Assembly: GCA_002215645.1 (NCBI GenBank)
Contig: NGFI01000012.1
Coordinates: 1 to 64,000 of the forward strand
Direction of reading: 5' to 3'
Length of the DNA stretch: 64,000 bases
Source: Gemmatimonadetes bacterium 2013_60CM_65_52
GTDB lineage: Bacteria; Gemmatimonadota; Gemmatimonadetes; Gemmatimonadales; Gemmatimonadaceae
The notes under the pieces were generated by a model, which searched no databases, had not been told where the DNA came from, and was given only the letters and a program-made list of their open reading frames with translations. The translations under genes and the position numbers were made by a program. Positions 33,742-41,482 of this stretch are shown here, piece after piece. Position 1 is the first letter of the stretch; the number at the start of each line of letters is the position of its first letter.

Positions 33742-34194
33742 ATGTGGAATGACTTCAAGACGTTCATCCTCCGCGGCAACGTCATGGACCTCGCGGTCGC
33801 CGTCGTCATCGGCGCGTCCTTCGGCAGCATCGTGAAGTCGCTGGTGGACGACCTCATCATGCCGCCCATCGGCATGCTGACGGGAGGCGCGGACTTCGGC
33901 AGCCACTACGTGCTGCTCAAGGCCGGCGCGAAAGCGCCGCCGCCGTACGTCACGCCGGCCGCCGCGAAGGAAGCGGGCGCCGTGACGCTCAACTACGGCA
34001 CGTTCGTCGGCACCATCGTCACGTTTCTCATCGTCGCCATGGCGATCTTCGTGCTGGTCCGGGCGCTGAACAAGCTCCATGCGAAGCCCGCGCCGGCGAC
34101 GCCGACGACCAAGCCGTGCCAGTACTGCACGCTGCCGATTCCCCTCGCGGCCACGCGCTGTCCGAATTGCACGTCGCAGTTGAGTGCGGCGTGA
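33742..34194 (+). CDS. mscL: large-conductance mechanosensitive channel MscL with zinc-ribbon tail
   Basis: The 150-residue protein begins with the MscL amphipathic helix and first membrane helix (FKTFILRGNVMDLAVAVVIG and FGSIVKSLVDDLIMPPIGML), a periplasmic loop, and the second helix (GTFVGTIVTFLIVAMAIFVLV). After RALNKLH the usual C-terminal bundle is replaced or followed by CQYCTLPIPLAATRCPNC, two CxxC pairs forming a probable zinc ribbon. The channel opens under membrane tension to release osmolytes. The tail would sit in the cytoplasm and may stabilise the pentamer or bind a partner, which is inference. A strong terminator hairpin follows. Confidence 0.95.
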   Translation: MWNDFKTFILRGNVMDLAVAVVIGASFGSIVKSLVDDLIMPPIGMLTGGADFGSHYVLLKAGAKAPPPYVTPAAAKEAGAVTLNYGTFVGTIVTFLIVAMAIFVLVRALNKLHAKPAPATPTTKPCQYCTLPIPLAATRCPNCTSQLSAA

Positions 34195-34220
34195 AGTAGG
34201 ACAGTAGGACGGCAAACACA

Positions 34221-34252
34221 AAGGCGCCCACCACGAGAGTGGCAGGCGCCTT
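34221..34252. terminator. bidirectional hairpin terminator
   Basis: AAGGCGCC (34221-34228) pairs with GGCGCCTT (34245-34252), with an inner CCAC-GAGA-GTGG stem (34231-34242). It lies between the convergent mscL and transglycosylase genes and reads as a terminator in both directions. Confidence 0.75.
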
Positions 34253-34266
34253 CCTATGTGCTCATC

Positions 34267-35088
34267 CTACAGACCGTAGCGCGCCGGATCGTTGCCGACC
34301 TTCGCCGTCGCGATGAGTTTCGGCACGTAGTCCTGCGTCTCGCGCGGAAGCGCATGAAGGATTCGGAAGAAGTCCGCGTCCGTGCCCTTCGTCTGACCGG
34401 TCACACGCCTCAGGGCCTTCGAGACAGTTCCTGCTCCTGAGTTGTACGCCGCCGCTGCGAGATACCAGGAGCCAAACCGATCGTAGAGCGAGCTCAGGTA
34501 CGTGAGCGCCGCATCCGTCGACTGTGCCGGGTTCTTCCGCTCATCCGTTCTTCCGCGGACGCGCAGTCCGAGCGAGCGCGCCGTTCCGCCCATGAACTGC
34601 CAGAGGCCCACGGCGCCCACGCGTGACCGCGCGGTGGGATTGAAGTTGGACTCGATCATCGCCAGGTAGACGAGCTCGCGTGGCATGCTGCGCGCATCGA
34701 GCTTCCGCGTGATCATGGACGCATACGTGTCCATGCGCGACAGGGACTGACGAAAGTCCCCGTGCAGCGACGTCGTCAGTCGCGTGACCCACTCATCAAT
34801 CCGCCGATGACTGTAGTCAGTGTTGAGGCCGGTTGCGTCATTCGCCTGCGTGCCCGGGGTCGCCGGAACCATAGCAGGCTGAGCAGTTGCGACCGCTACC
34901 GGAGACGCTGATTGTGCTGCGGTCGAGCTATCCGAGCGCGCCACAGCGGCCTGCGTCCCCGTGGCCTGCACGAGGAAGCGGGAATGGTCGAGTCCGGCAA
35001 CGAGGGTCGAAAGGCCCATGGCGATCGCGAGGGCAGGGAAGACAAGGCGCGACCGCAGCTGGAGAAGGGCCTGGGAAGGGGTAGGCAA
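34267..35088 (-). CDS. lytic transglycosylase (SLT/MltD-like)
   Basis: The 273-residue protein has an N-terminal hydrophobic segment (about 12-32), an Ala/Ser/Thr-rich linker, and an SLT domain (about 130-260): PRELVYLAMIESNFNPTARS with the catalytic Glu, VGAVGLWQFMGGTARSLGL, and LAAAAYNSGAGTVSKALR. It cleaves peptidoglycan glycan strands in the periplasm and takes part in wall remodelling. LysM repeats common in MltD are absent. The N-terminus may be an anchor or an uncleaved signal. Confidence 0.9.
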   Translation of the reverse strand: MPTPSQALLQLRSRLVFPALAIAMGLSTLVAGLDHSRFLVQATGTQAAVARSDSSTAAQSASPVAVATAQPAMVPATPGTQANDATGLNTDYSHRRIDEWVTRLTTSLHGDFRQSLSRMDTYASMITRKLDARSMPRELVYLAMIESNFNPTARSRVGAVGLWQFMGGTARSLGLRVRGRTDERKNPAQSTDAALTYLSSLYDRFGSWYLAAAAYNSGAGTVSKALRRVTGQTKGTDADFFRILHALPRETQDYVPKLIATAKVGNDPARYGL

Positions 35089-35179
35089 TTATCACTCCAT
35101 CTCTATGATACTCTTGAACTTAGCCGCTTTCGAGAGAAGGAGTAGACTTGTCTTTCAGAATTGATTCCCCACCAGACCG

Positions 35180-35398
35180 CTAGCGCTTTTTGGCCTTGAC
35201 CGCCTTTTGCGGAGCACGTGGGCGCGCCTTCGGCTGCACCTCCTCGTCGGCGACTGCCACTGGCGGAGTTGCGACCTTTGGCGGGCGTCCGCTGCTGCGC
35301 CGCATGGAGTTCTTGAGCATCTCGGCGTCAAACAGCTCTTTCGCCTCGCGCATTGCCTGCAAGTACTCCGGATCTTCGCGCCGCTTCCTACGGGTCAT
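35180..35398 (-). CDS. small highly basic protein, unknown
   Basis: A 72-residue frame with start MTRRKRREDPEYLQAMREAK, an N-terminal charged helix, and a C-terminal Ala/Pro/Lys tail (PKARPRAPQKAVKAKKR). The tail looks like those of nucleic-acid-binding proteins, but no fold is recognisable. It fills the gap between the transglycosylase and the S9 peptidase and reads in their direction. It may be a real gene; conservation would have to decide. Confidence 0.5.
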   Translation of the reverse strand: MTRRKRREDPEYLQAMREAKELFDAEMLKNSMRRSSGRPPKVATPPVAVADEEVQPKARPRAPQKAVKAKKR

Positions 35399-35440
35399 TC
35401 CCTGGGACTCTGAGTGAAGTGAGAATCGAGAGGCCGGAGC

Positions 35441-37588
35441 TCAATGGGACGTGCTTCCGACGCGACCGCTGGCCGCCTGCGCGGCGGAGCGCGCAAATCT
35501 GCGCTCGAACCATGCCGCGGTCGCGGAATCTACCGTAATGAAGTTGGTATGTCGCATCATGTGATGCGTATCGTCCGGAAGGACAATTTCCTCCAGGAGT
35601 ACACCTTTTCGCTCGAGCCGCCGAGCGAGACTGATGGTCTGGCTGAAGCGCACGTTGCGGTCGTCGTCACCGTGAATCAACAATACTGGCGAGCGCCACG
35701 TCTTCACCGACGAGACGGGAGACGACGTCCATGCGACGTCGAGGGCGCGCTGGAGATCAGGCTGCTTCTCGTACCGCGGCGCGAGCAGACTCGCCGCACG
35801 CTCCGTGGTCCAATCGTGCACACCGTGAATGTCCACGCCGCCCGCGAAGAGATCAGAGTTGCGTCCCAGCGCGAGTGCGGTGAGAAAACCGCCGTACGAG
35901 CCGCCGTAGATTCCAAGACGTGACGGATCGACCTCGCGGAGTGAGCGGAGATACTGCGCGCCGGCGAGCACATCGAGATACTCCGAGGCACCACGGCTGC
36001 CGCCATTGGCAGGATGCTGAAAGTCGCGGCCATACCCGATGCCGAGACGGTAATTCACGGACAGGACGACGAATCCGCGGCTCGCGAGATATTGATTCGT
36101 CGCGTACGAGTTGGAGTAATAGTCCGAGTAATGCCAGCCGAGCAGCATCTGTCGCGGAGGGCCGCCATGCACGAAGATGACGGCTGGCTTGCGGCCTCCA
36201 CGTGCGAGAGACGCATTGTCAGCCTCGAAGAGCTGACCGTGGATCTCGAGGCCGTCGGACGCGTGGAATACGACCCTGCGCGGCACGACGAGCTGCGACG
36301 TCGGAAAATCGGACGGAATGCGGTCGAGGCCGATCCATCGGATGGCGCTCCCGGCCTGCGCCGGCATGATCGCGGGAGCGGGGGGGCGGGACGTTGTCGC
36401 GCCGATGAACGCGACCGACGCACCGTCACCGGTGAACACCGGCGTCCACTCGAGTCCCGCGCCCGGCGTCAACACCTGCGGCTCCGCACGATCCACGGGG
36501 ACGCGCACGAGGTGGCGCCTGTCGATGTCATCGACGTTGCTGCCGGCGTTGGCCGCGAATGCGATCCACTTGCCGTCGCCGCTCATCGAGATGTGCTCCG
36601 CCATGTAGCGGCCCGGTGTCAGCAACAGCGCATCGCCACCAGACTCGGCAACCGAGTACAGGTGCGGCCAGCCATCCATCTCCGAGAGAAAGGCAATGCG
36701 TCCCGCGCCGTACAAAAGATTGGTGCTACCCTGTGTGCCCGGGAGCGAACCCCGCAGCGTGAAGGGACTCTTCCACAGTTGGTGCGCGTCGCCAGTTCGT
36801 GCATCCGCGCGCCAGATGCTCCATGCTGTGGGGTGGTCGACGAGAAGCGAATCGGGCGCTCCACCATTTCCCGGCGTCCGCACGAATACCAGGTGTGAGC
36901 CATCGGGTGACCAGCGTGGAGAAAAGTCACGCTGCGTGGACGGCGCGATCCAGCGAATCGGCGTCGAGTCGTTCGTGAAGATGCCGATCAACGAGTGATC
37001 GACGCGCCCCGAGACAAACGCAAGGCGCGTTCCGTCGGGCGACCAGCGCGGATCGCCAGCGTCGCCATTCATGCTGAACAGCTTCTTCGCCGCCGTCTTC
37101 CCGTCCACCGGTGCCGTCCAGATCGCGCGATCTCGCACGAACGCCACCACGTTGCCCGAGGAGATCACGGGGTCGTCACCTTCTCCCAACCGGGTCGGGG
37201 TTCCCCCATCGAACGGCACGCTCCAGATCTCCACCTTCGGCGCGGTGGGCAGCGACAGCGGATTGGGCGGCGGACCGGCCCAGTTGGATCCATGATCTCC
37301 GCCGCGGACGTAAACGACGTATCGGCCGTCATCCGTCAGCGTGACGCTCGTGAGCTCCTGGCCGTCGTCGAGCGCATAGTTGGTGAGGCGCCGCGCCGTA
37401 TATGCCGGCGCATCGGCCACCCAGATGTTCCGCTTCCCCTGCTCGTCGAGCGCGTAGGCGATGCGGCCACCGCGCGCGGCCGCCGTCAGCTCATTGGGGA
37501 ACGGATAACTCTTGATCTGCGAGATCGAAAAGGACTGTGCCCGGGCGGATGACGCGATGACAGCAGCTGCGAGGATGGCGGCGCGCAT
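35441..37588 (-). CDS. secreted S9-family peptidase (acylaminoacyl-peptidase/DPP-like)
   Basis: The ATG at 37588 (MRAAILAAAVIASSARAQS) gives a clean signal peptide and 715 residues. Residues about 20-440 form a WD40-like propeller (DPRWSPDGTRLAFVSG, FSPRWSPDGSHLVFVR, ISMSGDGKWIAFAAN). The alpha/beta hydrolase follows: AVIFVHGGPPRQM, LGIYGGSYGGFLTALAL with the nucleophile Ser, LLIHGDDDRNVRFSQ with the Asp, and PDDTHHMMR with the His. It should cleave short peptides in the periplasm or outside. It is one of three S9 genes within 9 kb. Confidence 0.93.
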   Translation of the reverse strand: MRAAILAAAVIASSARAQSFSISQIKSYPFPNELTAAARGGRIAYALDEQGKRNIWVADAPAYTARRLTNYALDDGQELTSVTLTDDGRYVVYVRGGDHGSNWAGPPPNPLSLPTAPKVEIWSVPFDGGTPTRLGEGDDPVISSGNVVAFVRDRAIWTAPVDGKTAAKKLFSMNGDAGDPRWSPDGTRLAFVSGRVDHSLIGIFTNDSTPIRWIAPSTQRDFSPRWSPDGSHLVFVRTPGNGGAPDSLLVDHPTAWSIWRADARTGDAHQLWKSPFTLRGSLPGTQGSTNLLYGAGRIAFLSEMDGWPHLYSVAESGGDALLLTPGRYMAEHISMSGDGKWIAFAANAGSNVDDIDRRHLVRVPVDRAEPQVLTPGAGLEWTPVFTGDGASVAFIGATTSRPPAPAIMPAQAGSAIRWIGLDRIPSDFPTSQLVVPRRVVFHASDGLEIHGQLFEADNASLARGGRKPAVIFVHGGPPRQMLLGWHYSDYYSNSYATNQYLASRGFVVLSVNYRLGIGYGRDFQHPANGGSRGASEYLDVLAGAQYLRSLREVDPSRLGIYGGSYGGFLTALALGRNSDLFAGGVDIHGVHDWTTERAASLLAPRYEKQPDLQRALDVAWTSSPVSSVKTWRSPVLLIHGDDDRNVRFSQTISLARRLERKGVLLEEIVLPDDTHHMMRHTNFITVDSATAAWFERRFARSAAQAASGRVGSTSH

Positions 37589-37666
37589 GGCTCGATGATG
37601 CTCGAGAGAGGGAGAACGACGAAGATGCGGAGACAGAACGCTCTTCGCCACTGCCGTCCGCCGCGG

Positions 37667-38647
37667 CTAGTGCGTCGCGACCACCGTGTTGCGCGCCGAA
37701 TCCTCCTCGAGCACGAGCGCGTGTTCCGCGATCCACAGTTGCACCGCATCCGGTGTGATTGGCGCGCCCAGGGTCATGGCGGATCTCGGACCCGCGATAA
37801 GGCCGGCGGATCGGTTTCGTCCACCGCGTTTCGCGATGTACGTGGCCTGATCGGCAAGGGCCACTGCGCGCATCCAGGTCTCTCGCTCGGCATCCTCCGC
37901 ACGGAACGGATACGCCGCGTATCCCACCGAGCACGTGATGCGAATGGTGGGCCGCCCGTCGAGTTGAACCTCGCATGCCTCGATCTTCCGCCGGATGCGT
38001 TCGGCGTGCACCGCCGCGAGCAAGCGATCCGTGAATCGGCCCACCACGAGGAACTCCTCGCCACCCCAGCGACAGATGACGTCCGACTGCCGGCACGCCT
38101 CGCCGAGGACGCGGACTACGCTTTTCAGCACCTCGTCGCCGACCATGTGACCGTGCTGGTCGTTCACCGTCTTGAACAGATCGATGTCCAGCAGCAGAAA
38201 GACGAGGTCGGAGTCCTCGGCCCTGTCCCCCTTGTGAATGGCGCGCAGATGGCGGCGCGCGCACAGCGCCATGTCGGCAGCCATCGTCTGCTCGAGATAG
38301 CGCCGATTCCTCGCGCCGGTCAGCGGGTCCGTTACGCTCCACTGTTGCGTGAGCCGGGCGGTCTCCGTGCGCTTCCAGTAGAAGAAGAACCCGGTCATTC
38401 CGATCATCACGGCCGCGAGGAAAACGGCGTTCCGCCGGTCTGTCTCGCGGTCGGCGCGCAGCTCCGCTTCCGCGTTGTCACGGCGCAGCTTCGCGAGCTC
38501 GTGGGCGTGGCGCTCATTGGCATACCGCATCTCGAGCTCGGCAATCCGCCGTGCGGTGGCCGAGTCGGTCTGTGCGGTAGCTGTTCCGCCGGCGAGACAC
38601 AGCACGAGCGCGGCGGACAGGCGGAGGTGAAGAGCAGGTGACGGCAT
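37667..38647 (-). CDS. membrane diguanylate cyclase (GGDEF)
   Basis: I take the ATG at 38647 (MPSPALHLRLSAALVLCLAGG), giving 326 residues with a signal or first helix, a charged coiled region (ARRIAELEMRYANERHAHEL), a membrane helix (AVFLAAVMIGMTGFFFYW), and a GGDEF domain. The active site reads RWGGEEF, and DPLTGARNRRYLE and LLLDIDLFKTVNDQHGH are intact. The allosteric I-site RQSD lies five residues before GGEEF, so product inhibition by c-di-GMP is likely. The periplasmic coiled region may sense a signal. The gene overlaps none of the coding part of the divergent S9 gene. Confidence 0.93.
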   Translation of the reverse strand: MPSPALHLRLSAALVLCLAGGTATAQTDSATARRIAELEMRYANERHAHELAKLRRDNAEAELRADRETDRRNAVFLAAVMIGMTGFFFYWKRTETARLTQQWSVTDPLTGARNRRYLEQTMAADMALCARRHLRAIHKGDRAEDSDLVFLLLDIDLFKTVNDQHGHMVGDEVLKSVVRVLGEACRQSDVICRWGGEEFLVVGRFTDRLLAAVHAERIRRKIEACEVQLDGRPTIRITCSVGYAAYPFRAEDAERETWMRAVALADQATYIAKRGGRNRSAGLIAGPRSAMTLGAPITPDAVQLWIAEHALVLEEDSARNTVVATH

Positions 38648-38751
38648 CGTCACAGGCTGAGACGAATTCAGGGGACGCATGGCAACGGCTGGCCGGTCAG
38701 CAGCAACGCGGCGCCCGACGTATATGTCATGATCCCCCACTCCTCACAAGT

Positions 38752-41430
38752 ATGCCGAGAGCACACCGCATGCGATCCTACCGCGCTTTCAGTGGCCTTA
38801 CCCTCGTCGCGCTGGTCTGGGCCATCGTTCCGGCCTCAGCACAGACCACCGTGCGCCAACAGTCCGCGGAGTGGGATCCGCAGGCGATCCTGCACACCGA
38901 GTCATACGTTCGGCCGCCGGCATTGCTCGAGCGCATCATCACCGCGCCGCGCACCGACATCTCGTTCACGACGCCGAGTCCCGACCGCAAGTGGTTCGTA
39001 CGTTTGACGGGGTCTGACCGCGGTGACGTCGCCACCTACGGCAAGCCGCATGTCAACCTTGGCGGCCTGCAGATCGAAACCCGGGCCAACCGGGCACGCA
39101 CGCTGACGACGAGCACCAGGCATGGAATCGTGCTTCTCGACCCGGCGACGCAGGCCACCAGAGTGATCGAGGCACCCAGGGACGCGTCCATTTCGTCACC
39201 GGCATGGTCGCCGGATGGAGCGTACCTGGCATTCATCGCGAACTTCGAGGACGCCTCGTACCTGTACGTCGCGGACGTGGCCAATGGGAGGTCGTCTCGC
39301 GTCTCCAGGACGCCTCTACTCGTGACACTGAACACGACATTGGAATGGAGTGGCGACGCCGTAGCGGCGGTATTCGTTCCGGAGGACCGCGGACCGGCGC
39401 CGGTCTTCGGCAACAAAGGCATCGCGTCAGGTCCGGAGGTGCGGCTCACGGAGTCGCGTGCCCTGCCACAGGTAATACACCCCGCCCTGCTTCGGACGCC
39501 ATTCGACAGAGATCAACTTCGCTATTACACGACGGGGCAGCTGACGCTGGTCGACGCTCGCTCGCGTCGCGTTACGAAGCTCGGCGCGCCCACGATGATT
39601 CGGTCGGTGGACGCATCGCCTGATGGGAAGTACCTCCGCGTAACGCGGATGGTCGAGCCATTCTCGTACGTCGTTCCCGTTGCGAACTTCGGCACGGTCA
39701 CGGAAATATGGGATGCGAGCGGCAAGGTGCTCGCGACTGCCACGCAGACACCCTTACGCGAGGGCGAGCGTGGAAGTGATATCGATGTTGCCCTCACGGG
39801 TCCACGTAACGGCCAGCCCGCGACGGACACCGGCAAGCGCAACGTTCAGTGGTCGCCATCCGGTGCGAGGCTGGTCTACGTGCAGTCGGTATTTGGTGCG
39901 GACAGCTCGACGCGTCGCGGTGGCACACGTGGTGGGCAAGCGAGTGGCGCAGCGACGCCTCGTCCGCAGCCTACAGCCGTCAAGCTGATGAGCTGGCTAC
40001 CGCCCTTCGCCGCCGATGATACGCAGCTCGTGTACGAAGGCAGCGGACGGCTCGGCACCGTGGCCTACGGAACCGACGGCCGAACCCTCTTCGTATCGGA
40101 CAGCAATACCGTAATCGTCATTCCGGAGGCGGCAGGCCGGCGGCATTCACTCGGCCGCGAGGTCTCGCTCACCAGCGCAACACCCGGCGCATTTGCAGGT
40201 GCGGGGCCAGGTGCCCGAAGCAATCCCGACTCGTCGGGCACCGTGGGCACGCTTGCGATGCGCACGATGAACGGTACGCAGGCGGTGATCGTCAGCACCG
40301 ATCGCAAGTCCGTCTTCGTACGTGGCACTCGCTCGGCCGGTGTGCGATGGGACACGCAGGCTCCGCGTCCGTGGCTGGACCGGCTCGACGTCGAGTCCGC
40401 GAAGCGCGTGCGTGTATTCGAGAGCCCCGCGGATGTGTTCGACGACATCGTCGCGCCGCTCAACGACGACTACTCGGCGTACCTCTACACGCACGAGTCG
40501 CCGACCACGATCCCCGATGTGCATCTGCGTGACGTGAGCACAAACCGGAGCGTGCAGCTCACGCACAACGTCGACATCGCGCCGGAGGTATCGGGCGAAA
40601 TCCGGAAGCGTCTTGTGGTCACACGGGCGCGCGATGGACGTCGTTTCTGGACGGATGTCACGCTTCCGCGTGATTGGGCACCGGGCACCAGGCTGCCGGG
40701 CATCATCTGGTTCTATCCCCGGGAGTTCACGTCGCAGCAGGAATATGATCGCTCGCGATTCACCACCAACATCAATCGGTTTCCCGAGCTGACCTCCTCG
40801 CGGCCCGCGTCGTCGGTGAAGCTCTGGGCGACACAGGGTTTTGCGCTCATCGAGCCGGACATTCCGATCTTTGGCGACTCCGGCAAGATGAACGACAACT
40901 ACACGCGCGATCTCCGGGAGAATCTGGATGCGGTCATCGATGCCGTCGTGGACGCCGGCTTTGTCGACCGTGCACGACTGGGTATCGGTGGCCACAGCTA
41001 TGGCGCATTCAGTACCGTGAACGCGCTGACGCTGACCCCGTACTTCAAGGCGGGCATTGCCGGCGACGGCATGTACAATCGATCGCTGACGCCCTTCGGT
41101 TTCCAGAGCGAGCGGCGTGATTTCTTCAATGCGCAGGCGACGTATCTCGACATGTCGCCGTTTTACCGTGCGGACAAGATCAGCGGCGCGTTGCTGATGT
41201 ACCACGGGCTCGAGGACCAGAACGTGGGGACTGCGCCCATCAGCTCGGAGCGGATGTACCTCGCCCTCCAAGGGCTGGGGAAACCCGCGGCATTGTTCAT
41301 GTACCCGTACGAGGACCACTCGGACGCGACGTACCAGACCGATCTCGATCTCTGGGCCCGGTGGGTGGCCTGGTTCGACGTCTATCTCAAGACCGCCGGC
41401 CCACCGGCGGTAAAGAGTCTGATCCCATAA
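38752..41430 (+). CDS. secreted S9-family peptidase (S9D glutamyl-endopeptidase-like)
   Basis: ATG 38752 (MPRAHRMRSYRAF), or 38770, gives a signal peptide ending AIVPASAQ and about 892 residues. A beta-propeller spans about 60-600 (AWSPDGAYLAFIANFED, VQWSPSGARLVYVQS). The hydrolase domain has LGIGGHSYGAFSTVNAL with the Ser, MYHGLEDQNVGTAP with the acidic residue, and YPYEDHSDATYQ with the His. GHSYGAF and the long size are typical of the S9D group related to plant chloroplast glutamyl endopeptidase. It ends just before a 17-base-pair terminator stem shared with the next, convergent S9 gene. Confidence 0.93.
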   Translation: MPRAHRMRSYRAFSGLTLVALVWAIVPASAQTTVRQQSAEWDPQAILHTESYVRPPALLERIITAPRTDISFTTPSPDRKWFVRLTGSDRGDVATYGKPHVNLGGLQIETRANRARTLTTSTRHGIVLLDPATQATRVIEAPRDASISSPAWSPDGAYLAFIANFEDASYLYVADVANGRSSRVSRTPLLVTLNTTLEWSGDAVAAVFVPEDRGPAPVFGNKGIASGPEVRLTESRALPQVIHPALLRTPFDRDQLRYYTTGQLTLVDARSRRVTKLGAPTMIRSVDASPDGKYLRVTRMVEPFSYVVPVANFGTVTEIWDASGKVLATATQTPLREGERGSDIDVALTGPRNGQPATDTGKRNVQWSPSGARLVYVQSVFGADSSTRRGGTRGGQASGAATPRPQPTAVKLMSWLPPFAADDTQLVYEGSGRLGTVAYGTDGRTLFVSDSNTVIVIPEAAGRRHSLGREVSLTSATPGAFAGAGPGARSNPDSSGTVGTLAMRTMNGTQAVIVSTDRKSVFVRGTRSAGVRWDTQAPRPWLDRLDVESAKRVRVFESPADVFDDIVAPLNDDYSAYLYTHESPTTIPDVHLRDVSTNRSVQLTHNVDIAPEVSGEIRKRLVVTRARDGRRFWTDVTLPRDWAPGTRLPGIIWFYPREFTSQQEYDRSRFTTNINRFPELTSSRPASSVKLWATQGFALIEPDIPIFGDSGKMNDNYTRDLRENLDAVIDAVVDAGFVDRARLGIGGHSYGAFSTVNALTLTPYFKAGIAGDGMYNRSLTPFGFQSERRDFFNAQATYLDMSPFYRADKISGALLMYHGLEDQNVGTAPISSERMYLALQGLGKPAALFMYPYEDHSDATYQTDLDLWARWVAWFDVYLKTAGPPAVKSLIP

Positions 41431-41433
41431 GGC

Positions 41434-41474
41434 CGAAAGGACGGGCGCTCCTAGTTTGAGCGCCCGTCCTTTCG
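41434..41474. terminator. strong bidirectional hairpin terminator
   Basis: A perfect 17-base stem (41434-41450 with 41458-41474) around a 7-base loop CTAGTTT, with the T-rich CTTTCG end on one strand and the AAAG counterpart on the other. It sits between two convergent S9 peptidase stops (41430 and 41483). Confidence 0.85.
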
Positions 41475-41482
41475 TTGGCGCC

